64,000 nt of DNA from Petrosia ficiformis (GCA_947044365.1 OX345636.1:51516746-51580745); one strand, 5' to 3'. Shown: positions 1-10,480, counted from the first letter of the stretch. Notes: generated from the letters alone by a model not told the origin. A program made the numbers and translations.

Positions 1-805
1 CTTGTCTACATACATAGCCCCAACTGTCATCACTTATGTGAATCAAGAAATGATAAACTCATTTACTGCAGACTAAGAAATAATAATGCACAGATCTGTG
101 AAATTCTTCTAGGCAAATGTCCAACAACAGTAGAGCTCTTCATAACTGCTAGCTACAACATACCTATCTTTACTGTTTGACCTCTCCCTCTGGCATGATA
201 GCTCTTCACCCATGGGTGCTGTCCAGATGTCTTTGTGGTACCCTCTAATACACCATTCAATTTGAAACTCCATCTCAAAGACTCGAACTCAAAGCAGCTA
301 CATGTACATGTATATTCTAACACCTTGTGTTTATAGTCTAACTTATGTGCACGTGTCTTGTGCTAGCAATTGCATTGTGATGTCATTCACCACAGCTGAA
401 TAATTTAAATGTATAATAAACTCATCCAATTGTTGTCCATGGAATCCATCTTACTCTCAAAATGTATCTTCTACCTAGCTTTGCTTGAACATGATCAACT
501 GATTTCTTCCACTTACCTGGACCAGCTTTTGTGAATCCATTACATGTTGACTCCTTCACTTGGTTAAGGTTAAACTGCTTGTTGTTATCTTGTACATATC
601 TCTTAACATGTGCTCATCCCAACTCTATTGTATTCGGAGTAGCTTCTGTTAGAGGCTTTGGTCTTCTTACTCTGACTTTCAATTACTCAAAACATTAAAA
701 ATTATATGTTTAGTTGTACTATTTACTATTTTTCCTCTTCCAGGCACACTTATTCTTTCCCTCGAAAAAGGGAAAACTAATGAATTCCAGTGTGACGTCT
801 TTACC
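1..805. other. AT-rich stretch, no gene recognised
   Basis: I see no exon that I can support here. I looked on the + strand for the upstream CSN2 exons that should precede the one at 2760 and did not recognise any. The satellite that follows appears to begin by degenerate similarity near 806. Confidence 0.5.
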
Positions 806-2185
806 CATGTAAAAATATCATGTAAACATGTATGGATTACTATGTATTCTACAGTGAACTACTTCCTATGCCTCTCCAGTGTGAATAGACTATATTTACA
901 TCAAACTTATAGTCACTATTTAACGATTCCACTACATCTCTCCATCCATTAACAGCTGTTCAGTGTAATAGAATGTAGAATATACAGGCATGTAAAAACA
1001 TGCATGGACTCTATTTTGAACTACTTCCTATGCCTCTTCAGTGTGAATACATTATATTTACATGTGCATCAAACTTATAGTCACTATTTAACGATTCCAC
1101 TACATCTCTCCATCCATTAACAGCTGTTCATTGTAATAGAATGTAGAATATACAGGCATGTAAAAACATGCATGGACTCTATTTTGAACTACTTCCTATG
1201 CCTCTTCAGTGTGAATACATTATATTTACATGTACATCAAACTTATAGTCACTATTTAACGATTCCACTACATCTCTCCATCCATTAACAGCTGTTCAGT
1301 GTAATAGAATGTAGAATATACAGGCATGTAAAAACATGCATGGACTCTATTTTGAACTACTTCCTATGCCTCTTCAGTGTGAATACATTATATTTACATG
1401 TGCATCAAACTTATAGTCACTATTTAACGATTCCACTACATCTCTCCATCCATTAACAGCTGTTCAGTGTAATAGAATGTAGAATATACAGGCATGTAAA
1501 AACATGCATGGACTCTATTTTGAACTACTTCCTATGCCTCTTCAGTGTGAATACATTATATTTACATGTGCATCAAACTTATAGTCACTATTTAACGATT
1601 CCACTACATCTCTCCATCCATTAACAGCTGTTCATTGTAATAGAATGTAGAATATACAGGCATGTAAAAACATGCATGGACTCTATTTTGAACTACTTCC
1701 TATGCCTCTTCAGTGTGAATACATTATATTTACATGTACATCAAACTTATAGTCACTATTTAACGATTCCACTACATCTCTCCATCCATTAACAGCTGTT
1801 CAGTGTAATAGAATGTAGAATATACAGGCATGTAAAAACATGCATGGACTCTATTTTGAACTATTTCCTATGCCTCTTCAGTGTGAATACATTATATTTA
1901 CATGTACATCAAACTTATAGTCACTATTTAACGATTCCACTACATCTCTCCATCCATTAACAGCTTCCCAGTGTAATAGAATGTAAAACGTACAAGCATG
2001 TAAAAATGTCATTTAAACATGCATGGACTCTATTTTGAACTATTTCCTATGCCTCTTCAGTGTGAATAGATTATATTTACATGTACATCAAACTTATAGT
2101 CACTATTTAACGATTCCACTACATCTCTCCATCCATTAACAGCTGCCCGGTGTAATAGAATGTAAAACGTACAAGCATGTAATGA
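806..2185. repeat. 168-bp tandem satellite, about 8 copies
   Basis: The anchor AACAGCT recurs at 951, 1119, 1287, 1455, 1623, 1791 and 1959, a constant step of 168 bp. It recurs once more at 2138, where a small insertion makes the step 179. Copies differ at few sites; the outermost copies are the most divergent, as expected for an array homogenised in its middle. No open frame runs through it. It lies upstream of the CSN2-like exon at 2760. Confidence 0.95.
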
Positions 2186-2194
2186 TAAAAGGGG

Positions 2195-2663
2195 TTAATA
2201 GAATAGGATAGGATTTATAGGAGCATCGTCTTCAATTTGCAAAGATCTTAGCTTGCTCCTGGTTACACGTAAACATAAATTTGTAGCCCTCAATAATGCA
2301 AAACTCATTTTAGCTCTCAACCAGTGGATGACAACACTGTATGGTCTGTCCCATTTAGCAGCTAGATGGTCGGTCACCTAATCGGTCTAAAAATGTTTTT
2401 GCTTCGACCCCCATAAGCCCATCGACTGAGAAACAATGTGGTGTAAAGCTGACATGTTTCTCGTTACATGTGGCCATGTACTTTCTTTTCTTGTCTTTCT
2501 CGGCATTTGCCAACACGGTTTTGGGAGAGTAACGGAGGTAGGACTTGGCGTCAGTGTCGAGGACATGCACATCAAACAACGCTGTTGCCTGTCTCTGCCA
2601 CACTCCATGAATTCCAATATCGGCATAAAGGGTTTCGCTTGAGGAATCTAGAGGGTCACAAAC
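2195..2663 (-). pseudogene. Retroelement protein C-terminal fragment, frameshifted
   Basis: On the minus strand one frame gives a stretch containing RQATALFDVHVLDTDAKSY and ending FSVDGLMGVEAKTFLDRLGD. The other continues at once with LAAKWDRPYSVVIHWLRAKM and RATNLCLRVTRSKLRSLQIE. This pairing matches, from my knowledge, the C-terminal region of reverse-transcriptase type retroelement proteins found in many invertebrates, algae and oomycetes. The switch between frames near 2360-2377 is a frameshift, so the copy is broken, and no reverse transcriptase core is present. The 5' side ends at the ATT microsatellite. It is a 5'-truncated dead insertion between the satellite and the first CSN2-like exon. 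The class of retroelement is uncertain. Confidence 0.6.
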
Positions 2664-2677
2664 AATTGGCTCCTTCA

Positions 2678-2729
<52 letters not shown>

Positions 2730-2742
2730 GTTATTATTATTA
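2678..2742. repeat. (ATT)n microsatellite
   Basis: An almost pure ATT/TTA trinucleotide run of about 65 bases. Read in either direction it produces artificial poly-Asn or poly-Tyr open frames, which are not genes. It ends 18 bases before a CSN2-like exon. Confidence 0.95.
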
Positions 2743-2759
2743 TATTTCAATACATGTAG

Positions 2760-2829
2760 GTATTATATGCTCAGTCTCTACGTATAAAATCTGCAATTCC
2801 ACATCCACTGATAATGGGAGTTATAAGAG
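2760..2829 (+). CDS. CSN2-like exon a (SLRIKSAIPHPLIMGVIR)
   Basis: This exon follows the acceptor at 2758-2759 and ends in phase 1 at a GT donor at 2830. The translation VLYAQ SLRIKSAIPHPLIMGVIR is nearly identical to the TPR-like helical stretch of CSN2 just before its [13 protein letters not shown] motif. Its leftover G completes the Glu codon of the next exon. Its intron is filled by the 129-bp tandem array. Confidence 0.88.
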
Positions 2830-2880
2830 GTACAGTAAAAAGTGTTCCTGTGATTGCTTTGTGGTCTCATCATTTATTAC

Positions 2881-4020
2881 ACAGTACAGTATAGTATATA
2901 CTATGTTATACTGTGCTATACTACATACTGTACAGGGTAACGTGTTAAGTAATCCATCAGATCCAGTTTACATGTAAATGACCTTCAGCCTACACATGCT
3001 AAAGTACAGTATAGTATATACTATATACTATATACAATACTGTGCTAAACTACATGCTGTACAGGGTAACATGTTAAGTAATCCATCAGATCTAGTGTAC
3101 ATGTAAATGACCTTCAGCCTACACATGCTAAAGTACAGTATATAGTATATACTATGCACTATATACTATACTGTGCTAAACTACATGTTGTACAGGGTAA
3201 CATGTTAAGTAATCCATCAGATCTAGTGTACATGTAAATGACCTTCAGCCTACACATGCTAAAATACAGTATAGTATATACTATACACTATGTACTATAC
3301 TGTGCTATACTACATGCTGTACAGGGTAACATGTTAAGTAATCCATCAGATCTAGTATACATGTAAATGACCTTCAGCCTACACATGCTAAAGTACAGTA
3401 TAGTATATACTATACACTATATACTATACTGTGCTAAACTACATGCTGTACAGGGTAACATGTTAAGTAATCCATCAGATCCTATATATGACCTTCAGCC
3501 TACACATGCTAAAGTACAGTATAGTATATACTATATACTATATACAATACTGTGCTAAACTACATGCTGTACAGGGTAACATGTTAAGTAATCCATCAGA
3601 TCTAGTGTACATGTAAATGACCTTCAGCCTACACATGCTAAAGTACAGTATATAGTATATACTATGCACTATATACTATACTGTGCTAAACTACATGTTG
3701 TACAGGGTAACATGTTAAGTAATCCATCAGATCTAGTGTACATGTAAATGACCTTCAGCCTACACATGCTAAAATACAGTATAGTATATACTATACACTA
3801 TGTACTATACTGTGCTATACTACATGCTGTACAGGGTAACATGTTAAGTAATCCATCAGATCTAGTATACATGTAAATGACCTTCAGCCTACACATGCTA
3901 AAGTACAGTATAGTATATACTATACACTATATACTATACTGTGCTAAACTACATGTTGTACAGGGTAACATGTTAAGTAATCCATCAGATCCTATATATG
4001 ACCTGCAGTCTACACATGTT
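2881..4020. repeat. 129-bp tandem array with 510-bp higher-order period
   Basis: The anchor GGGTAACATGTTAAGTAATC occurs at 2935 (one variant base), 3064, 3195, 3324, 3453, 3574, 3705, 3834 and 3963. Steps are 129, 131, 129, 129, 121, 131, 129 and 129. The variants are ordered: 3064/3195/3324/3453 match 3574/3705/3834/3963 one by one, so the true recent unit is about 510 bp, present twice. Each monomer has a TA-rich self-complementary centre (AGTATATACTATA type) that could form a cruciform. The array sits in a CSN2-like intron. Confidence 0.95.
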
Positions 4021-4265
4021 AAAGTGCATTCATGATGAGTTGAACGACACTTACTTAATTATATATTCATTGTCAATTTACTGTGTGTAGTTACAAATAT
4101 AACTAAATTCATGATTATTGACACATAATATTATAACTATTACCATTTTCTACACTACATAGTCGTTAATATATATGACCTCTTAGTCAGTTTTGGACCC
4201 CCATTGGCATTCTTTTGACTACTTGTAAAAGAAACTCATTTATTTGTAATCTTTCTGTCTTTCAG

Positions 4266-4365
4266 AATGTGGAGGTAAAATGCACTTGAGAGAAGGAGAG
4301 TTCAGTCAGGCACATACTGATTTCTTTGAAGCATTTAAGAATTATGTTGAATCTGGAAGTCCAAG
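4266..4365 (+). CDS. CSN2-like exon b ([20 protein letters not shown])
   Basis: The acceptor is TTTCAG at 4260-4265 and the donor AAG|GTCAAT at 4366. It encodes (E)[12 protein letters not shown], then [20 protein letters not shown], which matches CSN2 almost residue for residue. It ends with two bases of an Arg codon that is completed by the next exon. Confidence 0.92.
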
Positions 4366-4555
4366 GTCAATTGTATAAAATATTATGTACATATTAATTA
4401 CAAAATGTGATGAATACATGTAGATTACCCTAAATACATGTAATATGTACATGTATTATATTATGTATATGTACATGTACATGTACATGTAGTATGTTTT
4501 ACATGTACATGTCTAGTATTGGTTAAGCCTTGATTCGGACCCTGCCAGCTGGGCT

Positions 4556-4662
4556 GCCTTGGTAGCTCAGTTGGTAGAGCATCTGTCTGGAGTACAGTGT
4601 GTCGTGGGTTCGAATCCCACCTGAGGCAACTCTCATTTTTTCATTTTTCCATGCCTCAGGTG

Positions 4663-4694
<32 letters not shown>

Positions 4695-4698
4695 TCCT
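4556..4698 (+). mobile_element. tRNA-derived SINE with CTTT tail
   Basis: Bases 4556-4628 fold as a tRNA cloverleaf: 7-bp acceptor stem with two G-T pairs, D stem GCTC/GAGC, T arm GTGGG TTCGAAT CCCAC. Internal promoter boxes A (TAGCTCAGTTGG) and B (GGTTCGAATCC) are intact. The anticodon reads GGA (Ser), but there is no long variable arm and the first anticodon-stem pair is T-T, so a working tRNA-Ser is unlikely. About 36 bases follow, ending in TGCCTCAGGT, the exact reverse complement of the tRNA 3' end ACCTGAGGCA, and then a (CTTT)n tail. A tail-only copy lies at 6925-6997 on the other strand, which argues for a mobile family. It is inside a CSN2-like intron. Confidence 0.75.
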
Positions 4699-4738
4699 GA
4701 GAATATCATGTACATATTAATGTACTTTTATACTACAG

Positions 4739-4817
4739 ACGATTGGCTTGTTTGAAATACGTGGTACTTGCTAACATGTTAATGAAGTCAGCAATCAATC
4801 CATTTGACTCACAAGAG
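4739..4817 (+). CDS. CSN2-like exon c ([20 protein letters not shown])
   Basis: The acceptor is TACTACAG at 4731-4738 and the donor GAG|GTAAGT at 4818. It supplies R RLAC, then [20 protein letters not shown] and QE, collinear with CSN2. The frame is open and both splice sites are consensus, so decay, if any, is not visible in this exon. Confidence 0.92.
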
Positions 4818-4886
4818 GTAAGTCTCATCACCTACATGTACATGTGTATATTACATAACCATAAACACATATTGTTCTCTTCGTAG

Positions 4887-4993
4887 GCTAAACCATATCG
4901 TAATAATCCTGAGATTGTCGCCATGACAAATCTTGTTACAGCATACCAAACTGATGACATCACAGAGTTTGAAAAGATGCTTCGTACTAATCG
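4887..4993 (+). CDS. CSN2-like exon d ([20 protein letters not shown])
   Basis: The acceptor is TTCGTAG at 4880-4886 and the donor TCG|GTAGGA at 4994. It encodes [20 protein letters not shown] and [15 protein letters not shown], again matching CSN2 residue for residue with conservative changes. It ends two bases into a codon that the next exon completes as Arg. Confidence 0.92.
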
Positions 4994-5200
4994 GTAGGAG
5001 CAACCCCTACATGTGTGTATATCTATATTGACTGACCCCACAAGCTAAACCAAAATTCTGTAGACCCCAGTCCCCTATGCCCAACATGATATGTTGTTGA
5101 GTTTCAAACATGAGAAAGTCCAGAATAATATTGCTTGACAACAAACCAATCATAAGGATATTTTTTCTCCTTGTATCTTATTGTTATCTACTAATGTACT

Positions 5201-5402
5201 TTTTATGGCCCTTAGGGCCATCCCTAAGATTGCTTTCCCACGGGTTTGAACTATATAGTATATATAATTATATATATTATATAATTATATATTATATTCC
5301 TGTGTCCACTTGCACGAGTATGCATTGTATATGTAGTTAAGGAAGTTGCGTCATTCCCGGGGGCTCGGTCAATTAATGGGCGGGGCACGTAATAGAACGC
5401 GG
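5201..5402 (+). repeat. Dispersed repeat family A, full copy
   Basis: The segment runs from TTTTATGGCCCTTAGGGCCA to AATAGAACGCGG. It is repeated with very high identity at 46711-46887, including the block GTTAAGGAAGTTGCGTCATT followed by CCCGGGGGCTCGGTCAATTA. Shorter copies lie at about 10295-10480 and 57092-57235. A variable AT-rich microsatellite separates the two conserved halves in each copy. The right half is markedly GC- and CpG-rich against its surroundings. No coding capacity is seen. Confidence 0.85.
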
Positions 5403-5692
5403 CCTCTATCTGAAAATTGCTACGTAGAAACTAGTACTAATAGCTCTACCTGAAATATATTCCTAAAGTTCTACAAGATCCTTTAAAATGTAAGGGGAGT
5501 AGGTAATCAAAATAATAACTATAATAGCCTGTTGTGTTTCAGGCATGATAAAGTCAGCCATGATTACTGAATGCTGGTCAAAAAGCAATCATAGGGATAC
5601 CTTTTTCTCTATATATCTTGTTAAAATTCCTTTTCACATATTACATGGTGTAATTAATTAATTATTTTGGATCCACCCCTTTTTATCAACAG

Positions 5693-5804
5693 ACTAACTA
5701 TTCTTTGTGAACATATTGAAGAGTTGTTATGTAATATTAGACAACAAGTTCTTGTTAAACTAATTAGACCATATACTAAAGTCAGGATACATTTCTTATC
5801 ACAA
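5693..5804 (+). CDS. CSN2-like exon e, with a short internal loss
   Basis: The acceptor is TCAACAG before 5693; the donor is CAA|GTGAGA at 5805. It reads [20 protein letters not shown], then [18 protein letters not shown]. Human CSN2 has eleven residues between the preceding Asn and EHIEEL, whereas only six are present here and they do not match. The remainder of the exon matches well. The next CSN2 exon (starting at ELNID in human) was not found downstream. Confidence 0.82.
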
Positions 5805-5999
5805 GTGAGACTAATTTATTTATAGATAATAAATTGTAACACTGATGTCTGTTCACATTAATGATGACCTCAAAATTAACATTATATACAATTAATATAC
5901 AGTACCTGACATTATTAGGTTTACATACTATCACTGTACTTCAAATGTACTACACATTACTAGGTGAATGTAGGTATTAAAAGGCGAGCGTAAGCTTAT

Positions 6000-6293
6000 A
6001 ATATAATCTGTCTCAGTATCTTTAGCTTGTGTTGGTATTCTAGCTTCTCTGTTTCTTCTAGATCTACTTCTCTCTGCTTGCAGTCCTGTCTCAATGCACT
6101 GGATCTCTACTGCTCTTTGCCTACTCACTCTCATTCTGTCAGCTTCCAGTCTCCCTGCTCGATCATCTGGGGTCTCTAATGTTTTTCGCCTCCTTGATCA
6201 CCTTTCAGTTGTGCTTGGTGTTGGTCTGGAGTCTCCCTAGTCCTCCTACATGCAGCTCTAACTCTTGCTAATTCTCTCTGTCTTGATGTCATT
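6000..6293 (-). pseudogene. Transposon-type basic ETP-repeat region, frameshifted
   Basis: From an ATG at about 6292 the minus strand reads MTSRQRELARVRAACRRTRE then TPDQHQAQLKG. In another frame it continues with KTLETPDDRAGRLEADRMRV and SRQRAVEIQC. The recurring basic pattern ETP-(D/E)-(Q/D)-R-x-x-R-L resembles the N-terminal repeats that I know from Helitron-like and other sponge/cnidarian transposon proteins. One frameshift and downstream stops show decay. The family assignment is tentative. Confidence 0.4.
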
Positions 6294-6924
6294 TTCAACG
6301 TATTTGTTGAATTTTGTTTTTATTGAATATATATGGTATACATAAATAAATAATATAGAATAATAATACAGAAAATGTACGGTATGCGTGACAGACAGAC
6401 AAATGCCACTCTACACATTAGGTTAGGTTTACACTAGTACTATGCTATCACATACAAATGTAAAGGGAATTGACACATTACTATAATTACAGTACAGAGA
6501 GTGCTATAGTACTACATAGAAGTACAGTTGACTATCACCTTACTAAAGTGTAGCTCTCATCATAGCAATAAGTCCAGTACTGTACATGTAGTGTTTAGTC
6601 ACATGATTATACTGTAACTCAGTAATGAAGATAAAATTTGAAATTTGACATACATTTTGAAATTTGACATACATGTACATGTACACAAAAAAGAACTAAA
6701 GAATAATTATATAAAAATGGTATAGTTAAAAAGATTGTTTGTCATTCCAAACTAAAGTTATAAACTTTTTTCTGAGGTCATAGTCAATGTGAACAGCCTT
6801 TAGTACATGTAGTAGTACTAAGTACATGTATAATAAGTTATATTATAGTTTCCTTAAGCTTACTGTTTGGACAGATTCTTTGATTGACTATCAAATGCGC
6901 ATATACATGTACATGATATTCTCA

Positions 6925-6997
6925 GGAAAGAAAGAAAGAAAGAAAGAAAGACACCTGAGGCAATGGAAAAATGAAAAAATGAGAGTTGCCTCAGGTG
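6925..6997 (-). mobile_element. SINE tail fragment, same family as 4556-4698
   Basis: The reverse complement starts CACCTGAGGCAACTCTCATT, continues through the same T-rich spacer, ends in the same CTTT run and even shares the flank CCTGAGAATATCATGTACAT. Only the last tRNA bases are retained, so this copy is 5'-truncated. The one-base difference TTGCCTCAGG against TGCCTCAGG separates the copies. Confidence 0.8.
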
Positions 6998-6999
6998 AC

Positions 7000-9350
7000 A
7001 TGTACAATAGAAGTAAACATTTTGTGTTTGTAAAACAATAATAGCATATAAAGATATCTTTTATCCTCTAACCATGCCATAAGATATGATTTATATATAG
7101 GAATAATTAACCGCGGCACGTCATTAACTTTGTTAATTAGATAAAAGATCTTCTAGCAGAGTCTTAGCCAGATTCACACCAGAACTAATATAAAAGCTTG
7201 TAGTTTTTTTTTTACATAATCAAGTTTAACAATTCTTACAGATTCTGTAAGGAAATAGAAAACTATACATTATGTGAAGTTAAACATAGTATTATACAGA
7301 AAGTACATGCTTGGCGATTGCTTATGTGTGTGCTTATGTTGCATCAATTGTTATAAGTGTGATGTAGCAATGATTACAGGAAGGCACCAAGGGGAGTGTT
7401 TGAAAGTTTAGTGGCACCACCTACATGTACATCAGAGTTTTTGATAAGTTCATATGGTGCACCGTTGGCCCAAACAGCTTATCAAATTTTACATCCTTGA
7501 ACAGCTGCCCAGTGATAGCTTGCCTGCTGCACATATATATAAACCCACTATTTTATTTCCTTGTTGTGGTAACTATGTTGTTCTTATACTACATGTATGT
7601 ATATTGTTGTTATTGTTTCTTTATGTCAAACATTACATTTCAACATGCTTTTGAAACTTCTCAGAACATCAAGACCATGGAACAGAAATTGCTTGACTTC
7701 AAAATGAACCCACAAAAACATCTCCACTTATTAAACCTAAATTTGCTACCACGAATTCAGCAGTTAGTACATGTACCTCTCTTCTTTCCGATAATACCAA
7801 TCCGTTCAGTATATTCTCCGTCACTGGCAGAGTTGAGCTGATCATCCTTTCTGTGTTACCATCCTTTCTGTTAACCTGCACAATAAAGACATCCAGATGG
7901 AATTGGACACAAGTCCTACCTTGTCTAGGAAGCAAAGAAATGTACAGATCTATTTTTTGTGATATAGACTTGACCAGAGTGGTATTGTGTTTTGTATCTA
8001 TGCTGGCGAGCATTTATCGGTGTTGGGAAAAGTTGATGTTGATGTTTAACTATTTTACCTTTGACCACGCCCAACACAGCATACTAAGCTGCAAGAACAG
8101 CAACATAATGATAGGCATACGAATGCTAATCTGTAAATTTGGTTAGTATATACAAAGGTATACACATGTACTTCATGTATATTACAGTATCATACCCACC
8201 CACTGGTTAAAAAGCATATCACGATTATATCTCTATATTATATATAATATCATACAACAACACCACACTTGCAACACATGTTTTATAATATACGTATAAG
8301 ACATGGGTCGGAGGTATGATGTAGTATGAAGGTGCCATATTTTCAGCATGATTTTTTTTACATACCCTGATCAGTTGACCCATCATAGAATGGGATGTAG
8401 TTATGGCACTTGTCTATTCCTGGCCAGCTGATCCATCACTGAAACAGATGCAGGCAGGATACCCATTATTATAGTGTAGTTTAAAAGGTGTATGCTATCA
8501 TTGAGCTGTATGTGGTTTTACTGGTTTCTATAGCTATTTTTGAACCATTTAAATTTGAGAATAATTGCTTTCAGATTGAGAATGTCCTGTTCTGAATTAA
8601 ACTATTTTTCAAGGTTAGCATAATTAATAAGATTTGAAGAGAGAGTGGGTGGTATGACAGTAAACAGTAATTGTTGAACATACCCGCCAAATGTCCTTTT
8701 GCATGTATACTACATAAGAGCTAATGAATTACATTACTACTTGTATGCTATCCCTTCCAGTTGCGCTCTTAACGATAGAAGAATTTGCTAAACTAGCTCT
8801 ACGATGTTATTCTATTTATAAGAATGTAGTGAAAAACTAAAACCCAAGTACTTTATTGTCTTGTGATGAGTGTGTATATGATGTGGTGAGGATAAACAAA
8901 GACTCTATAGAGTCCATCCTTGGCATGTTGTATATACTTACTCAACACCTCATAAAATTATAGATGAAATTGCCGTGTGTGTTCAATAGCTACACCTTGA
9001 AAACCACAAACCCTATGAATAGTTGGTGTATTTGTGTAATTTGAGGTGCTGAGTTCAAACCTTTCAGAATTTTTTAAATACGAGCAGCTAATTATAATGA
9101 ATTCTCTTCATTTTGATCCTATCGACTTTTTGGGGTGATTCAATTTTACAATAGAGTGAAATTTAATTATGCAACACGTCCTCACACATTCAATATGTGT
9201 ATACATGGCTGAATTATCTTTATATTACATTATACAAGAAAGTGTAATGAATGTAAAAATCACTAGAAGTATATATAATTATTACAGACAGGTTAATTAT
9301 ATTCAGAAGTCAATCTGCAACATTATGAAATATTGGCATTTTAACAGGAA
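7000..9350. other. No supportable gene; ambiguous open frames at 7425-8013
   Basis: Both strands are open for about 100-140 codons across 7425-8013, and I recognise neither translation. The + strand frame is rich in hydrophobic residues, and the minus frame includes the stretch LPVTENILNGLVLSERREVH. Either could be a decayed exon. The remainder is AT-rich with scattered TACATGTA. Confidence 0.35.
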
Positions 9351-9351
9351 T

Positions 9352-9995
9352 TGATACTTGAGAGAATGTAGCAAAATTCAATTCAGTTTCTAAGGAAACT
9401 GCAGGCTTACATAAAATACAGTTTATTGGTATGAAGCAACAATTTGATGGTATGTAATCAGAGCACTTTACCCAAACATCAAATTGGTCTGAATAGATTT
9501 CCGTTGACTCGTCTGGTAATCTTTCAAGCCACTGAATATATGCTAAATGATATATGTGTTTCATGACATTTCCTGCAGACATTACTTCAATTTGATGCTT
9601 TAAAATTTTTAAAATCTTTCCCAACAATGGTAGTGTATTATAATACCCATTGCTGTCAACCCAATAGGCATATACATATGATGATCGATTTGTCAATGAT
9701 TTTACTGAGTTGAATCGGCTATTGTTCAATGACGCATCAGCTGAGTGTTCATAAAGCCTTGGAATGTTGTTAATTATATAACTAGAATCATAAAGAAGAT
9801 TGTACATGTTATCAAGGAAACGCATCTCCTGTGAACTAAAGAAAGACTGGTTGATTGGATGTAATAGGTAACTGGAGTCACTAGAATGAAATTTAACAGC
9901 ATTGATGTTTCCTATGCATAATGATTTTACTGCTATTGGAGAGATGATATCAGTCATACACAACTGCACTGAGGAAAATTGAGAGGAATAGCCCA
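9352..9995 (-). CDS. Unrecognised ORF, probably transposon-derived
   Basis: The minus-strand ORF ends at 9352 after KMPIFHNVAD. Its formal start at 10131 lies in a repeated palindromic segment, so I place the likely coding part from about 9995 down. It includes HIYHLAYIQWLERLPDESTE, FDVWVKCSDY and CCFIPINCIL. The W-x-x-x-P ... V-W ... F-I-P-(V/I)-x-x-I arrangement reminds me of a C-terminal domain common in uncharacterised, transposon-like proteins of sponges and cnidarians. That is recollection, not proof. A possible splice acceptor is CCTCAG near 9970. A 49-bp palindrome next to its 5' side supports a mobile origin. It lies beyond the last exon of the ankyrin-COR gene, on the same strand. 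Confidence 0.4.
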
Positions 9996-10053
9996 TAGTT
10001 TGAACCAATTTATATCTACAGACTGACCCCATAAGCTGTAGATATACACACAT

Positions 10054-10102
10054 GTCTACAGAATATTGGTTCAGCTTGAAGCTGAACCAATATTCTGTAG
10101 AC
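10054..10102. repeat. Perfect 24-bp-arm palindrome
   Basis: GTCTACAGAATATTGGTTCA... and its exact complement are separated by one base at 10078. The outer sequence (ATTCTGTAGACCCCAGTCCC followed by CTATGCCCA) also occurs at about 5055-5090, so this looks like two copies of one repeat joined head to head. Confidence 0.9.
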
Positions 10103-10294
10103 CCCAGTCCCCTATGCCCAGCATAGAGCAAGAATTAGTACATGTATTTCAAAATGGATCTCACCTGTTTACTGGTATTACATTATATTATCAACATTTT
10201 TGGGAGGTGGGGTGTAGTGAACACTGGCACTACACAGGGAGGTTTGTGGTAACCCAAACATTGTACTAGTGTAACAGTAATTTGGTGACTGTTG

Positions 10295-10480
10295 ATGTCC
10301 CACAGGGCCATCCCTATGATTGGTTTCAAACTACATGTACAAATATATATATATATAATAATATTATATATATATATATATATATAATAATATTATATAT
10401 ATATATATATATAATAATATTATATATATATATATATAGTGTATATATTATATACATGTACTTGTGTCACATATGCATTC
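10295..10480 (+). repeat. Repeat family A, degenerate copy with TA-rich core
   Basis: It begins with CACAGGGCCATCCCTATGAT like the full copies, and the middle is an alternating AT run with the 3-fold unit ATAATAATATTAT. The GC-rich right half is largely lost. Poly-Ile/Tyr frames across it are artefacts. Confidence 0.65.

Larger units (their letters stand above)
2760..5804 (+). pseudogene. CSN2-like gene fragment, five exons of the middle/C-terminal third
   Basis: Five + strand exons (2760-2829, 4266-4365, 4739-4817, 4887-4993, 5693-5804) join in phase and give a protein collinear with human COPS2/CSN2, about residues 216 to 376. CSN2 is the scaffold PCI subunit of the COP9 signalosome, which removes NEDD8 from cullins. 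All donors are GT and all acceptors AG. I found neither the upstream exons in 1-2760 nor the exons for the PCI winged helix and C-terminus downstream of 5804. The last exon lacks about five residues of a normally conserved loop. It may be a decayed partial duplicate, or a divergent gene whose remaining exons lie outside the window or escaped me. The 5' end of a CSN2 gene lies on the same strand at 63.3 kb. Confidence 0.75.

Noticed and set aside
2355..2750. 131-codon ORF starting with a long Asn run, and the + strand poly-Tyr frame
   Set aside because: The homopolymers come from the ATT microsatellite. Only the part derived from the retroelement is kept, as a pseudogene.
806..4020. CRISPR array
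   Set aside because: Regular repeats, but the units are contiguous, without unique spacers, in eukaryotic DNA.
4556..4628. Functional tRNA-Ser gene
   Set aside because: Short variable arm for a Ser anticodon, a mismatch in the anticodon stem, an attached SINE body and a second truncated copy all point to a SINE head.
7425..8013. Overlapping ORFs on both strands
   Set aside because: Neither translation is recognised and no splice context decides between them.
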